Counted from the stretch's first letter, positions 7,190 through 15,464 are shown. The stretch: 32,133 bases of DNA from an uncultured Parvularculaceae bacterium (GCA_913055785.1 CAJXLJ010000034.1:1-32133); one strand, 5' to 3'. A program made the numbers and translations. Notes: a model not told the origin generated them from the letters alone.

Positions 7190-9061
7190 ATGCGCATCAT
7201 GATGACCGCGCTTCTGGGCGTTTTTGCGCTCACCGCTTGCGGCCAGCAGCAAGCGCCCGCCGCGGGCGAACCGGCGAAAGCCGTTTATTCAGCCGATGAA
7301 ATACAGGCGGAAACGGACCGCCTGAACGCGTGGTTCGATGAAAAGTTCGAGGAAGGGCTGAAATTCAGCCCGATCCAGCAAACTTTCCTCGGCCGCGACA
7401 CGGATCAGGACAAGATCAACGACTTCTCAATCGAGGCGCAGGACGAGCAGCTTGACTGGCGGCGCGCCAATGTCGCGGAAATGCGCGAGACATTCGATTA
7501 CGACAAGCTCACCAAGGAAGCCAAAACGTCCTGGGACATTTACGTCTACCAGCTTGAACTCGCCGAAGCGGCGCTTCCCTATCGCACCAACGGCTACGTT
7601 TTCGACCAGATGTCGGCCGTCCACGGATTTTTCCCGCAACTTCTCATCGCTTTTCATCGCGTCGAAGACGGCGAGGACATGGACAATTACCTTTCGCGGA
7701 TCGGCGAGTCCGCACGGGCGCTCGATCAGCTGATCGAGCTTTCTAAAGCGAGTGCAGCCACCGGCGTTCACCCGCCCTATTTCGCTTTTGACCAAGTCAT
7801 CCTTGAGGCGAAGAAAATCATCACCGGCGCCCCCTTCGACGACAGCGGAGAAGACAGCGACATCTGGGCAGACGCCAAGGGTAAAATCGCCAAGCTTCTG
7901 GAAGAAGATAAAATCGATCAGGCGAAAGCCGATCAACTGACCGCCGATATAGAAACGGCGCTTATGGAATCATGGAAGCCCGCCTATGAACGGCTGATCG
8001 CCTGGCAAGAAGAAGACCGCGCCAACGCGTCCGAACCAGCGACTGGCGTCAGCGTGCTGCCCGACGGGACCGACTTTTACAACGAACGCCTCGCCAACCA
8101 GACGACGACGGATCTGACGGCCGATGAAATCCATGAAATCGGCCTTGCGGAAGTCGCTCGCCTTCGCGGCGAAATGGAAGCCATCAAGGATGAGTTCGGC
8201 TTTGAAGGCTCGCTGCAGGAGTTCTTTGTTTTCCTTCGGGACACCAAGGATGACGAACGGCTTTACTATCCCGATACGGATGAAGGCCGGCAGGCCTATA
8301 TCGATGACGCGACCGCCGCCATCGACAAGATCAAGGCGGAACTGCCGAACTATTTCGGGATCCTCCCGAAAGCCGACCTCGTCGTGAAACGGGTTGAACC
8401 GTTCCGCGAACAGGACGGCGCCGCCCAGCATTACTTCCCGGGGACGCCGGACGGCTCGCGGCCGGGCGTTTATTACGCCCATCTGTCTGACATGACGGCG
8501 ATGCCGAAGCGCGAGCTTGAAGTTATCGCCTATCATGAAGGTCTGCCGGGCCACCACATGCAGGTCGCAATCGCCCAGGAACTCGAAGGGCTGCCGATTT
8601 TCCGCACACAAGCCGGGTTCACCGCCTATGCGGAAGGCTGGGGCCTTTACTCGGAATGGCTGGCGAAGGAGATGCCGGGAACCTATCAAGACCCGCTCTC
8701 CGAATTCGGACGGCTCGGCTCTGAAATGTGGCGCGCCATTCGGCTCGTTCTCGACACCGGCCTTCATTCCAAAGGCTGGACCGAAGATCAGGCGGTTGAA
8801 TATTTCCAGCAGAACTCGGCCATCACCAGCGAGCAGGCCCGCTCTGAAGTCCGGCGATACATGGTCCTGCCGGGTCAGGCCACCAGTTACAAAGTCGGGA
8901 TGCTGAAAATTCAGGAACTGCGCCGGAAGGCCGAAGCTGAATTGGGAGACGACTTCGACATTCGCGGATTCCACGATGCGGTTCTCGGCGGCGGCGCGCT
9001 GCCGCTCACCATCCTCGAACGCCGGATCGACGACTGGATCGCGTCGGTCAAGCAAGGCTAA
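7190..9061 (+). CDS. DUF885 family lipoprotein, putative zinc metallohydrolase
   Basis: A 623-residue protein whose N-terminus is a lipoprotein signal ending in the lipobox L-T-A-C (Cys17), so it should be lipid-anchored outside the cytoplasm. The body belongs to the DUF885 family. Its most striking motif is H-E-G-L-P-G-H-H at 449-456, an HExxH-like pattern with a longer spacer, followed by A-Y-A-E-G-W-G at about 479-485, where E482 is a plausible third metal ligand. These features suggest a zinc-dependent peptidase or hydrolase; the substrate is unknown. The region before the motif is helical and acidic. It is transcribed alone: the kinase gene diverges upstream and a strong terminator (9086-9117) closes it. 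An antisense frame runs through most of it but looks like a shadow. Confidence 0.85.
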   Translation: MRIMMTALLGVFALTACGQQQAPAAGEPAKAVYSADEIQAETDRLNAWFDEKFEEGLKFSPIQQTFLGRDTDQDKINDFSIEAQDEQLDWRRANVAEMRETFDYDKLTKEAKTSWDIYVYQLELAEAALPYRTNGYVFDQMSAVHGFFPQLLIAFHRVEDGEDMDNYLSRIGESARALDQLIELSKASAATGVHPPYFAFDQVILEAKKIITGAPFDDSGEDSDIWADAKGKIAKLLEEDKIDQAKADQLTADIETALMESWKPAYERLIAWQEEDRANASEPATGVSVLPDGTDFYNERLANQTTTDLTADEIHEIGLAEVARLRGEMEAIKDEFGFEGSLQEFFVFLRDTKDDERLYYPDTDEGRQAYIDDATAAIDKIKAELPNYFGILPKADLVVKRVEPFREQDGAAQHYFPGTPDGSRPGVYYAHLSDMTAMPKRELEVIAYHEGLPGHHMQVAIAQELEGLPIFRTQAGFTAYAEGWGLYSEWLAKEMPGTYQDPLSEFGRLGSEMWRAIRLVLDTGLHSKGWTEDQAVEYFQQNSAITSEQARSEVRRYMVLPGQATSYKVGMLKIQELRRKAEAELGDDFDIRGFHDAVLGGGALPLTILERRIDDWIASVKQG

Positions 9062-9085
9062 AACCGCCTGCCGGTTTGAGCGAAC

Positions 9086-9117
9086 ACGCCCCCGTCGCAA
9101 CGCGGCGGGGGCGTTTT
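9086..9117 (+). terminator. Rho-independent terminator after the DUF885 gene
   Basis: Arms ACGCCCCC (9086-9093) and GGGGGCGT (9107-9114) pair perfectly, the stem can extend inward by G-C, and the 3' arm runs into TTTT. It lies 25 bp past the DUF885 stop. It also shows that the longer upstream frame of the next gene is not its real N-terminus. Confidence 0.85.
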
Positions 9118-9243
9118 ATTGCGCCTTTATGGAACGGCGGATTCCTCAAACGCCCCCAAACCATCCCCTCGCCGCCCCGAAGGCGCCACAGTCCTGCGGT
9201 GTCTTGCCAGCCCAGTCAGGCTGGCGTGAAAGGCGCGGCGGAA

Positions 9244-10104
9244 ATGGCGTTGAGCCCCATCAGGGACCCGAGACTCTATCAGATTATGGCGCTGAGCGGC
9301 GTTCTCGCTTTTGGCTGGACAGCCCGGGCTTTTGAGATCGACCCCTTACAGTTCGCCGCCGTCGTCATCACTTGTTGCGCCGTTCAATGGCTCGGCTCAT
9401 TCCTGATCGCCAGCCGCGCCGACTTTAAAAGCGCGCTCGTCACCTCGCTCTCCCTGACGCTGCTCCTGCGCGCCGATGCGATCTGGCCTCTTGTCGCCGC
9501 CGCCGCGATTGCAATCTTTTCGAAATTCTCGATCCGTCTGGGCGGCAAACACATTTTCAATCCTGCAAATATCGGCATCGTGACGATGATCCTGTTGACC
9601 GATGCGGCCTGGACGACGCCGGGACAATGGGGAACAGCGGTCTGGTTCGCCATGGCGCTGGCGGGCGCAGGGCTGTTCGTCACCTACCGCGCGGCGCGTA
9701 TCGACGTGCCGCTGATCTTCCTCGGCAGTTTCGCGGCTCTCATGATTGTCCGGGCCCTGTGGCTCGGCGACCCGTTGTCCATCCCGTTGCTGAGGCTTCA
9801 GAACGGCGCGCTCATCCTGTTTTCCTTCTTCATGATCTCCGATCCGAAAACCACGCCGGACGGCGCCATTTCCCGTGCGGTTTTCGCTTTTGGCGCCGCG
9901 CTGATCGCTTTCATCCTGAATTTCAACTTCTTCAACAGTGACGGAATTTTCTACGCGCTCTTTATCATGACGATCCTGCGCCCGTTGCTCGAATGGCTCG
10001 ATCCCGCCCCCCATTACCGTTGGGGCGATCCCGCGCCGCCGCTGAAGTTTCCGGTGCGTTTGAAACCGAAGACCGCCGCTCCGCATCCCGCCCCTGCCGA
10101 GTAG
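9244..10104 (+). CDS. Orphan RnfD/NqrB-like membrane protein
   Basis: The 286-residue product is almost entirely hydrophobic (about eight to nine helices) and matches the RnfD/NqrB family, membrane subunits of ion-pumping flavin/quinone oxidoreductases. Family marks include H-I-F-N-P-A-N at 103-109 and F-M-I-S-D-P-K-T-T-P at 196-205. I see no S-G-A-T-like sequence, where RnfD/NqrB carries its covalent FMN, and no other Rnf or Nqr subunit is nearby. ATG at 9244 is chosen because the longer frame to 9076 would run through the upstream terminator and reads as low-complexity sequence. The DUF2330 gene starts 20 nt after the stop, so the two form an operon. An electron-transfer role coupled to DUF2330 is inference; a vitamin or quinone transport role is also possible. 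Confidence 0.8.
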   Translation: MALSPIRDPRLYQIMALSGVLAFGWTARAFEIDPLQFAAVVITCCAVQWLGSFLIASRADFKSALVTSLSLTLLLRADAIWPLVAAAAIAIFSKFSIRLGGKHIFNPANIGIVTMILLTDAAWTTPGQWGTAVWFAMALAGAGLFVTYRAARIDVPLIFLGSFAALMIVRALWLGDPLSIPLLRLQNGALILFSFFMISDPKTTPDGAISRAVFAFGAALIAFILNFNFFNSDGIFYALFIMTILRPLLEWLDPAPHYRWGDPAPPLKFPVRLKPKTAAPHPAPAE

Positions 10105-10124
10105 ACCCCACAAGGAAGATCGAC

Positions 10125-11504
10125 ATGACCCGTTCGCTCAAGAAATCGCTTTTCGCCGCCGCCGCAAGCGTCGCCGCGCTCACGCTAACCGGCGGCGCTG
10201 TCGCCTTTTGCGGTTTTTATGTAGCCAAGGCCGACACCAAACTGTTCAACAAGGCGTCGAAAGTCGTGCTGGTGCGCGATAACGATCGCACAGTGATTTC
10301 GATGGCCAACGACTATCAGGGCGAGCTTGAAGAATTCGCCATCGTCATCCCGGTGCCGGTCGTGCTTGAAGAAGAACAGATCCACGTCACGGAAAACGCG
10401 ATCCTCGATCATCTCGACGCCTATACGGCGCCGCGCCTTGTCGAATATTTCGATGAAGACCCGTGCATGGTCTACCGGCGGTATGAGGAAAGCGCGGTTA
10501 TGTCCGCTGCGCCTGATGAAGCCGTAGGCGGCGCCCGGCAGAAGAACAGCCTCGGCGTCACAGTCGAGGCGGAATACACGGTCGGCGAATATGATATCCA
10601 GCTCCTGTCCGCAGACCAGTCCGGCGGCCTAGCCCAGTGGCTTGTCGAAAACGGCTACAAGCTGCCTGAGGGCGCCGAACCGGTTCTTGAAAGCTATATC
10701 AAACAGGGAACGAAGTTTTTCGTCGCCAAGGTCAATCTCGAGGAACAGTCGAAGACCGGTCTCAAATATCTGCGGCCCCTGCAGATCGCGTTTGAATCGC
10801 CGCGCTTCATGCTGCCGATCCGGCTCGGGACCGTAAACGCGGACGGCAAGCAGGAGCTGTTCGTTTTCGCACTCACCCGAACCGGCCGCATCGAAACCAC
10901 CAATTACCGGACCGTCAAACTGCCGACCGGCATGGATATTCCGCTTTATGTCAAGGAAGAGTTCGGCGCGTTCTACAAGTCGATGTTCGAAACGCAGGTG
11001 AAGAAGGAAAACGAGCGCGCGGTGTTTCTCGAATACGCCTGGGACATGAACTGGTGCGATCCGTGCGCCGCCGACCCGCTTTCCCGTGACGAACTCCGCG
11101 AACTCGGCGTGTTCTGGATCGACGGCGGCGAGCCGGGAATTCAGCCGCGCCGGCCGATGCCGCAAGCGCAGGACGTGTTCGTGACGCGCCTGCATGTCTC
11201 CTATGACGCGACGCATTTCCCTGAAGACCTGATGTTCAAGGAGACGGGGGATCGCTCCAACTATCAGGGACGCTATGTGCTGCGTCACCCTTACACGGGC
11301 GATGCGACATGCGAAGCCGCTGACGACTATCGCGCCGGCCTGCCGAAGCGTTTCGAAAAAGAGGCTCAGACCCTCGCCAGTCTCACCGGCTGGGATATCG
11401 AGGATGTCCGCGAGAAGATGGCGGGCGCCGACCAGAGCTTCGAACCGCCGAAGAAAACACCGTGGTGGAAGCGCATCTGGGGCGAGGACAAGAAGGACAC
11501 TTAA
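10125..11504 (+). CDS. DUF2330 domain-containing exported protein with WCDPC motif
   Basis: A 459-residue protein with a signal peptide (K-K start, hydrophobic 9-27, A-V-A before F-C-G-F-Y), hence periplasmic or membrane-attached. It matches DUF2330: the mature N-terminus C-G-F-Y-V-A-K-A-D, then S-K-V-V-L-V-R and E-F-A-I-V-I-P-V-P. Five cysteines are visible: C29, C114, C311, C314 and C396. C311 and C314 form W-C-D-P-C, which resembles the thioredoxin active site W-C-G-P-C, although the surrounding sequence does not look like a thioredoxin fold. The C-terminus is basic and Trp-rich (K-K-T-P-W-W-K-R-I-W). AAGGAAG lies 7 nt before ATG 10125. The gene follows the RnfD-like gene by 20 nt, pointing to a shared task, perhaps redox. 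No biochemical role is established for the family. Confidence 0.82.
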   Translation: MTRSLKKSLFAAAASVAALTLTGGAVAFCGFYVAKADTKLFNKASKVVLVRDNDRTVISMANDYQGELEEFAIVIPVPVVLEEEQIHVTENAILDHLDAYTAPRLVEYFDEDPCMVYRRYEESAVMSAAPDEAVGGARQKNSLGVTVEAEYTVGEYDIQLLSADQSGGLAQWLVENGYKLPEGAEPVLESYIKQGTKFFVAKVNLEEQSKTGLKYLRPLQIAFESPRFMLPIRLGTVNADGKQELFVFALTRTGRIETTNYRTVKLPTGMDIPLYVKEEFGAFYKSMFETQVKKENERAVFLEYAWDMNWCDPCAADPLSRDELRELGVFWIDGGEPGIQPRRPMPQAQDVFVTRLHVSYDATHFPEDLMFKETGDRSNYQGRYVLRHPYTGDATCEAADDYRAGLPKRFEKEAQTLASLTGWDIEDVREKMAGADQSFEPPKKTPWWKRIWGEDKKDT

Positions 11505-11559
11505 GGTCAAATCCCCGGCGCTGCTGGCGCTATCCGGCGGCGCGCCTTAAAAGCGGCCC

Positions 11560-12129
11560 ATGGCCAATCTCCTGACCCTCGGGCGCATCCTCCTGATCGT
11601 CCCTTTCGTCGCGCTTTTTCTCACAGACGCAGCGTGGAATATGAACGCGGCGCTCGCCGTCTTTATCATAGCGGCGCTGACGGACTTACTCGATGGGCGC
11701 ATCGCGCGTGCGCGCGGCGAAGTGACAGCGCTCGGCGCGGCGCTCGATCCCCTCGCCGACAAGCTGCTGGTCGCTGCGGCGCTGATTCTCCTCGCGCGCA
11801 ACGGCGTCATTGAGGGGCTGAACGTCATCGCCGTCATCCTCATCATCCTGCGGGAGATTCTCGTCAGCGGCCTGCGCGAAGCGGTGGCGCGCGGCGGCGG
11901 CGCGCTCGCCGTCACCGGCCTCGCCAAATGGAAGACCGCGGCGCAAATGATCGCCGCCTGCCTGCTCCTCGCCGCCGCGCCGAACGGCGTCGCCGGCGAC
12001 GGCATAGGCTCGCTCGCCGCCGGTTTTCTGTGGCTCGCGGCCGTCCTTACATTCTGGACCGGCGCCGACTATGCTCTCAAAGCTGCGCGTTTCCTGCGTG
12101 AGGGCGGCGGCAAGGGAACGAGTTCATGA
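11560..12129 (+). CDS. pgsA: CDP-diacylglycerol--glycerol-3-phosphate 3-phosphatidyltransferase
   Basis: This 189-residue membrane enzyme transfers a phosphatidyl group from CDP-diacylglycerol to glycerol-3-phosphate, the committed step of phosphatidylglycerol synthesis. The complete CDP-alcohol phosphatidyltransferase signature is present: D42-x2-D45-G46-x2-A49-R50-x8-G59-x3-D63-x3-D67. The N-terminus M-A-N-L-L-T-L-G-R-I is typical of PgsA. Its stop overlaps the ATG of the response regulator gene (ATGA at 12126-12129), so translation is coupled. In many alphaproteobacteria pgsA lies near uvrC; here a block of five genes stands between them. Confidence 0.95.
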   Translation: MANLLTLGRILLIVPFVALFLTDAAWNMNAALAVFIIAALTDLLDGRIARARGEVTALGAALDPLADKLLVAAALILLARNGVIEGLNVIAVILIILREILVSGLREAVARGGGALAVTGLAKWKTAAQMIAACLLLAAAPNGVAGDGIGSLAAGFLWLAAVLTFWTGADYALKAARFLREGGGKGTSS

Positions 12130-12821
12130 CGCCTGCGGATATTGAAGAAGATGCGGCCCACATTCTCGTCGTCGATGACGACGACCGTATCCGCGCGCTT
12201 CTCAAACGTTATCTTGCCGACAACGGTTTCCGCACATCGGTCGCCGCCAACGCCGATGAAGCCCGCAGGCTGATGGCGTCGGTCGATTTCGACATCCTCA
12301 TTCTCGACGTCATGATGCCCGGCGAAACCGGTTTCGAATTCACGAAGTCCCTGCGCGCCGCATCGAACGTGCCGATCCTTCTCCTGACGGCGCGCGGCCT
12401 CCCCGAAGACCGGATCGAGGGGCTCGAACTCGGCGCGGACGATTATCTTTCAAAGCCGTTCGAACCGAGAGAACTGCTCTTGCGGGTGAACGCGCTTCTC
12501 CGCCGCGCGCGGCCTGGCGAGTTGAGCCGGCAGGAACTCACCTTCGGCGCCTGCACCTTCTCAGCAAAACGCGGCGAGTTGCGGCGCAACGGCGAAATCG
12601 TCAAACTCACCGAAGGCGAGGCGAGCCTTCTCAAAGCGCTCGCGCAGAAGCCGGGCGAACCGATTTCCCGCACCGCCCTCGCCAAGCAGACATCGACGGC
12701 GATGGAGCGGTCCGTCGACGTGCAGGTGACGCGCCTGCGCAAGAAGATCGAGGAAGACCCCCGCGCGCCGATCTATCTGCAAACCGTCAGAGGCGTCGGC
12801 TATGTGTTGATGGCGGACTGA
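12126..12821 (+). CDS. OmpR-family response regulator
   Basis: A 231-residue two-domain regulator. The receiver has D17/D18, phosphoacceptor D61 in L-D-V-M-M-P-G, switch T88 and K110. The C-terminal winged helix (about 135-230) carries the OmpR/PhoB pattern L-T-E-G-E-A-S-L-L-K-A-L, then R-S-V-D-V-Q-V-T-R-L-R-K-K-I-E and the wing V-R-G-V-G-Y-V-L. It overlaps pgsA by 4 nt and is followed 4 nt later by its kinase gene, so pgsA and the two-component genes look co-transcribed. This suggests envelope or osmotic control of membrane genes, but its regulon cannot be read here. OmpR/EnvZ is the nearest analogy; I do not assign the gene symbol because orthology is untested. Confidence 0.93.
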   Translation: MTPADIEEDAAHILVVDDDDRIRALLKRYLADNGFRTSVAANADEARRLMASVDFDILILDVMMPGETGFEFTKSLRAASNVPILLLTARGLPEDRIEGLELGADDYLSKPFEPRELLLRVNALLRRARPGELSRQELTFGACTFSAKRGELRRNGEIVKLTEGEASLLKALAQKPGEPISRTALAKQTSTAMERSVDVQVTRLRKKIEEDPRAPIYLQTVRGVGYVLMAD

Positions 12822-12825
12822 CGCC

Positions 12826-14139
12826 ATGCTGCGGCGCTACTTCCCCAAAAGTCTCTATGCGCGGGTGGCGCTGATCATCATTCTGCCGATCTTCCTGATG
12901 CAGTCGGTCATCACCTATGTGTTTTTCGACCGCCACTGGGAACTGGTCACCGCCAACCTCTCCGCCAGCGCGGCAGGACAGATCGCACTGGTGGCGCGCC
13001 TTTACGAAGAACAGACAGATGTCGAGGCGCGCAATCATATCAAGCAGCTCGCTCTCGACGACCTCGATATGAGCGTTCGCTTCGATGATCGCGAGGCGTT
13101 GCCGCAGCGGGAAAAACTCTCGCCGTTCAATCTTTTCGACCGCACGCTGACGCGCCGTCTCGACGACGCTCTTGGCGAGCGCGCCTACTGGTTCTCGACG
13201 CGTAACTGGCCAGCCTATGTGGAGATCCGCGTAAGGCTGGATGAGGGCCAGCTTGTCTTTCTGATCTACCGCGACCGCGTGTTCGCCACCAGCGGGCCGA
13301 TCTTTCTGTTCTGGCTGGTCGGCACGTCGATCCTCCTCGGATCGATCGCCATCGTGTTTCTGCGCAACCAGGTGCGCTCGATCCTCCGCCTTGCAAGCGC
13401 CGCCGAAGCGTTCGGCCGCGGCCGCGACGCACCCGATTACCGTCCCTCGGGCGCGACCGAGGTAAGGAAAGCCGGCTACGCCTTCATCGCCATGCGCGAA
13501 CGGCTGAAGCGCCAGCTCGAGCAGCGCACCGCCATGCTGGCGGGCGTTAGCCACGATCTCAGGACCCCGCTGACGCGCATCAAGCTCGCCCTCGCCATGC
13601 AGCCCGACACATCCGAAATCGAGGAACTGCGCAATGACGTCCTGGAAATGGAGCGCATGGTCGAAGCCTATCTCGATTTCGCCCGCGAGGACGCCGCCGA
13701 TGAAGAACCGACGCCGTTCAAACTCGCTGCGCTTGTCGGCGAAATCGCCCGCGACGCCGAACGCACCGGCCGCCGCGTTGAAACCGGCATTCCAAGGCAT
13801 CTTGAAATCATCGCCCGCCGCGGCGCGCTCAAACGCGCCATCGCCAATCTCGTCAATAACGGCCTGCGCCATGGCGGTCATGTCTGGGTGACCGGGCGCG
13901 GTCTCGAGCGTCACGTTGAAATCCATGTGGACGATGACGGGCCGGGTCTCGATCCTTCCGTGTATGAGGAAGTGTTCAAGCCGTTCACGCGGCTCGAGGA
14001 AGGGCGCGAACTCAGCAAAAGCGGCATGGGGCTCGGCCTGACGGTGGTGCGCGATGTTGCGCGTTCCCATGGTGGCGACGTGACCTTGGGCGCCTCGCCG
14101 CATGGGGGATTGCGTGCAACCGTGAAACTGCCGGTTTAA
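12826..14139 (+). CDS. EnvZ-like sensor histidine kinase
   Basis: A 437-residue kinase with EnvZ architecture: helix 1 at about 12-34, a periplasmic segment of about 120 residues, helix 2 at about 158-180, HAMP to about 235, a HisKA dimerisation domain with the phosphoacceptor in S-H-D-L-R-T-P-L-T-R (H243), and HATPase_c with N-L-V-N-N-G-L-R-H-G-G, D-D-D-G-P-G-L-D and G-M-G-L-G-L-T-V-V. The start Y-F-P-K-S-L-Y-A-R is common in alphaproteobacterial EnvZ homologues. It is the cognate partner of the regulator ending 4 nt upstream. Its last codons overlap the convergent proC gene by 4 bp. Confidence 0.93.
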   Translation: MLRRYFPKSLYARVALIIILPIFLMQSVITYVFFDRHWELVTANLSASAAGQIALVARLYEEQTDVEARNHIKQLALDDLDMSVRFDDREALPQREKLSPFNLFDRTLTRRLDDALGERAYWFSTRNWPAYVEIRVRLDEGQLVFLIYRDRVFATSGPIFLFWLVGTSILLGSIAIVFLRNQVRSILRLASAAEAFGRGRDAPDYRPSGATEVRKAGYAFIAMRERLKRQLEQRTAMLAGVSHDLRTPLTRIKLALAMQPDTSEIEELRNDVLEMERMVEAYLDFAREDAADEEPTPFKLAALVGEIARDAERTGRRVETGIPRHLEIIARRGALKRAIANLVNNGLRHGGHVWVTGRGLERHVEIHVDDDGPGLDPSVYEEVFKPFTRLEEGRELSKSGMGLGLTVVRDVARSHGGDVTLGASPHGGLRATVKLPV

Positions 14140-14951
14140 TCCGTCAGCTCGCCCGCCCGTTTCGCCGCGGCGGCGACGGCCTGATCGATCAGATTGCGAA
14201 GCGCTGCTTTGTCGCCGTCGAGCACGTTGAGCGCGGCTTCCGTTGTGCCGCCGGGCGAAGTTACGGCGCGGCGCATGTCGGCGGGACTTCGCGTTTCCGT
14301 TTCCATCAGGGCGCCGGCGCCGGTGAGCGTTGAAAGGGCGAGTTTGGCCGCTGCATCCTCAGAAAGCCCCAGCGTGACGCCGGCCTCGGCGAGCGCTTCC
14401 GCCAGGAGAAAGAAATAGGCGGGCCCCGAACCTGAAACCGCGGTGACGAAATCGATCGCCTCTTCGCTCGTCACCCATACGGTCTCCCCCGCCGCCTGCA
14501 TCAGCTTCTCGATCAGCGCGCGACCGGCCGCATCGATGCTGTCAGGCGCATAGAGCCCTGATACGCCCCGGCCGATGGCGGCAGGCAGGTTCGGCATGAC
14601 GCGGGCGACGCGCGCAGCGCCGCCAAGCGCCTTCGAGACGCTGGCGATCGATTTTCCCGCCATCACCGAGATCGCAACCGCGTCTTTCGCCAGCTCGGCG
14701 AATGCCGGCAACGCCGCGGCCGCCATTTGCGGCTTCACAGCGATGATGAGCGCGTCCGGCTTGACCGTCTCGGGGGCCGGATTGAGCGCCAGCCCGTGTT
14801 CCGCGCACAGCGCCCCGATCTCTTCGGGCGCGCCGGGATCGAACACCGCTGAGCCCGCCCCCTCAATCGCCCCCGCCGTCAGCCAGCCGCGCAAAAGCGC
14901 GCCGCCCATGGCGCCGGCGCCGATCAATGCGACTTTCGGTTTTTCCGTCAT
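14136..14951 (-). CDS. proC: Pyrroline-5-carboxylate reductase
   Basis: ProC reduces 1-pyrroline-5-carboxylate to proline with NAD(P)H, the last step of proline synthesis. The 271-residue product has the Rossmann motif I-G-A-G-A-M-G-G at about 10-17, A-V-K-P-Q near the nucleotide site, and the family signature around V-S-G-S-G-P-A-Y-F-F-L-L-A-E-A-L in the C-terminal dimerisation domain, ending with S-P-G-G-T-T-E-A-A-L. The ybjN gene lies 9 nt upstream on the same strand and is probably co-transcribed. No clear Shine-Dalgarno is visible before the ATG, consistent with coupling to ybjN translation. The 3' end overlaps the convergent kinase gene. Confidence 0.95.
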   Translation of the reverse strand: MTEKPKVALIGAGAMGGALLRGWLTAGAIEGAGSAVFDPGAPEEIGALCAEHGLALNPAPETVKPDALIIAVKPQMAAAALPAFAELAKDAVAISVMAGKSIASVSKALGGAARVARVMPNLPAAIGRGVSGLYAPDSIDAAGRALIEKLMQAAGETVWVTSEEAIDFVTAVSGSGPAYFFLLAEALAEAGVTLGLSEDAAAKLALSTLTGAGALMETETRSPADMRRAVTSPGGTTEAALNVLDGDKAALRNLIDQAVAAAAKRAGELTD

Positions 14952-14960
14952 CAGGAGAGT

Positions 14961-15464
14961 TTAGGCGCAACCCGCCGTTTCGAAAAGCGACGCCTTAAGC
15001 GCTTCTTCCGGATCCTTGCCGCCCCAGATCAGGAAGTTGAAGGCCGGATAAAACCGGTCGACCGCTTCCGACGCGGCGGCAATCAGCGACTCGCCCTGCG
15101 AGCGTTCAAGAACGCCGCTTTCAGGCAGAATAACGGCGTTGCGATAAACGATACTGTGATCGTCCGCCCACAGATCGAAATGACCGATCCAGAGTCGTTC
15201 ATTGACCATGGTCACGAGGTGGCCCGCTTCGCAGAGGCGTCCCACCGGCGCTTTCAGGTCGATCGGGGCGCCCATCTGCAGCGTCATCAATTCGGACCGC
15301 CAAGTGAACCAGAGACCGATATCGCGCCACACGCCCGGCAGCATCACGTGAAGCTCGGTGTCGGCGACACGGTCCATGTCGAAGCCCAAGCCTTCCGCGG
15401 CCGTCTCAAGCGAGGCGAGCGGGTCGAGTTTCTCTGCGGGCTTGCGGATGATTTCGATCGACAT
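14961..15464 (-). CDS. YbjN domain-containing protein
   Basis: A 167-residue soluble protein of the YbjN family (type III secretion chaperone-like fold). The N-terminal half gives the paired strands D-T-E-L-H-V-M-L-P-G-V-W-R-D-I-G-L-W-F-T-W and the C-terminal half the helical region around A-V-D-R-F-Y-P-A-F-N-F-L-I-W-G-G-K. The W-G-G-K near the C-terminus and placement beside proC are typical of alphaproteobacterial members. The family has been linked to stress and motility phenotypes in enterobacteria, but no activity is known. A 123-bp gap upstream separates it from ubiK. Confidence 0.82.
   Translation of the reverse strand: MSIEIIRKPAEKLDPLASLETAAEGLGFDMDRVADTELHVMLPGVWRDIGLWFTWRSELMTLQMGAPIDLKAPVGRLCEAGHLVTMVNERLWIGHFDLWADDHSIVYRNAVILPESGVLERSQGESLIAAASEAVDRFYPAFNFLIWGGKDPEEALKASLFETAGCA

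Noticed and set aside
7970-9100. 376-codon frame antisense to the DUF885 gene
   Set aside because: Shadow of a well-supported gene; it also starts inside the next gene's terminator region and lacks a ribosome-binding site.
9076-9243. 56-codon N-terminal extension of the RnfD-like protein
   Set aside because: It runs through the DUF885 terminator hairpin and is Arg/Pro-rich with no family match; ATG 9244 fits the family start.
12787-14103. 438-codon open frame antisense to the EnvZ-like kinase gene
   Set aside because: The sense strand encodes a complete kinase with all motifs. The antisense product has no family character and owes its length to GC-rich codon bias.
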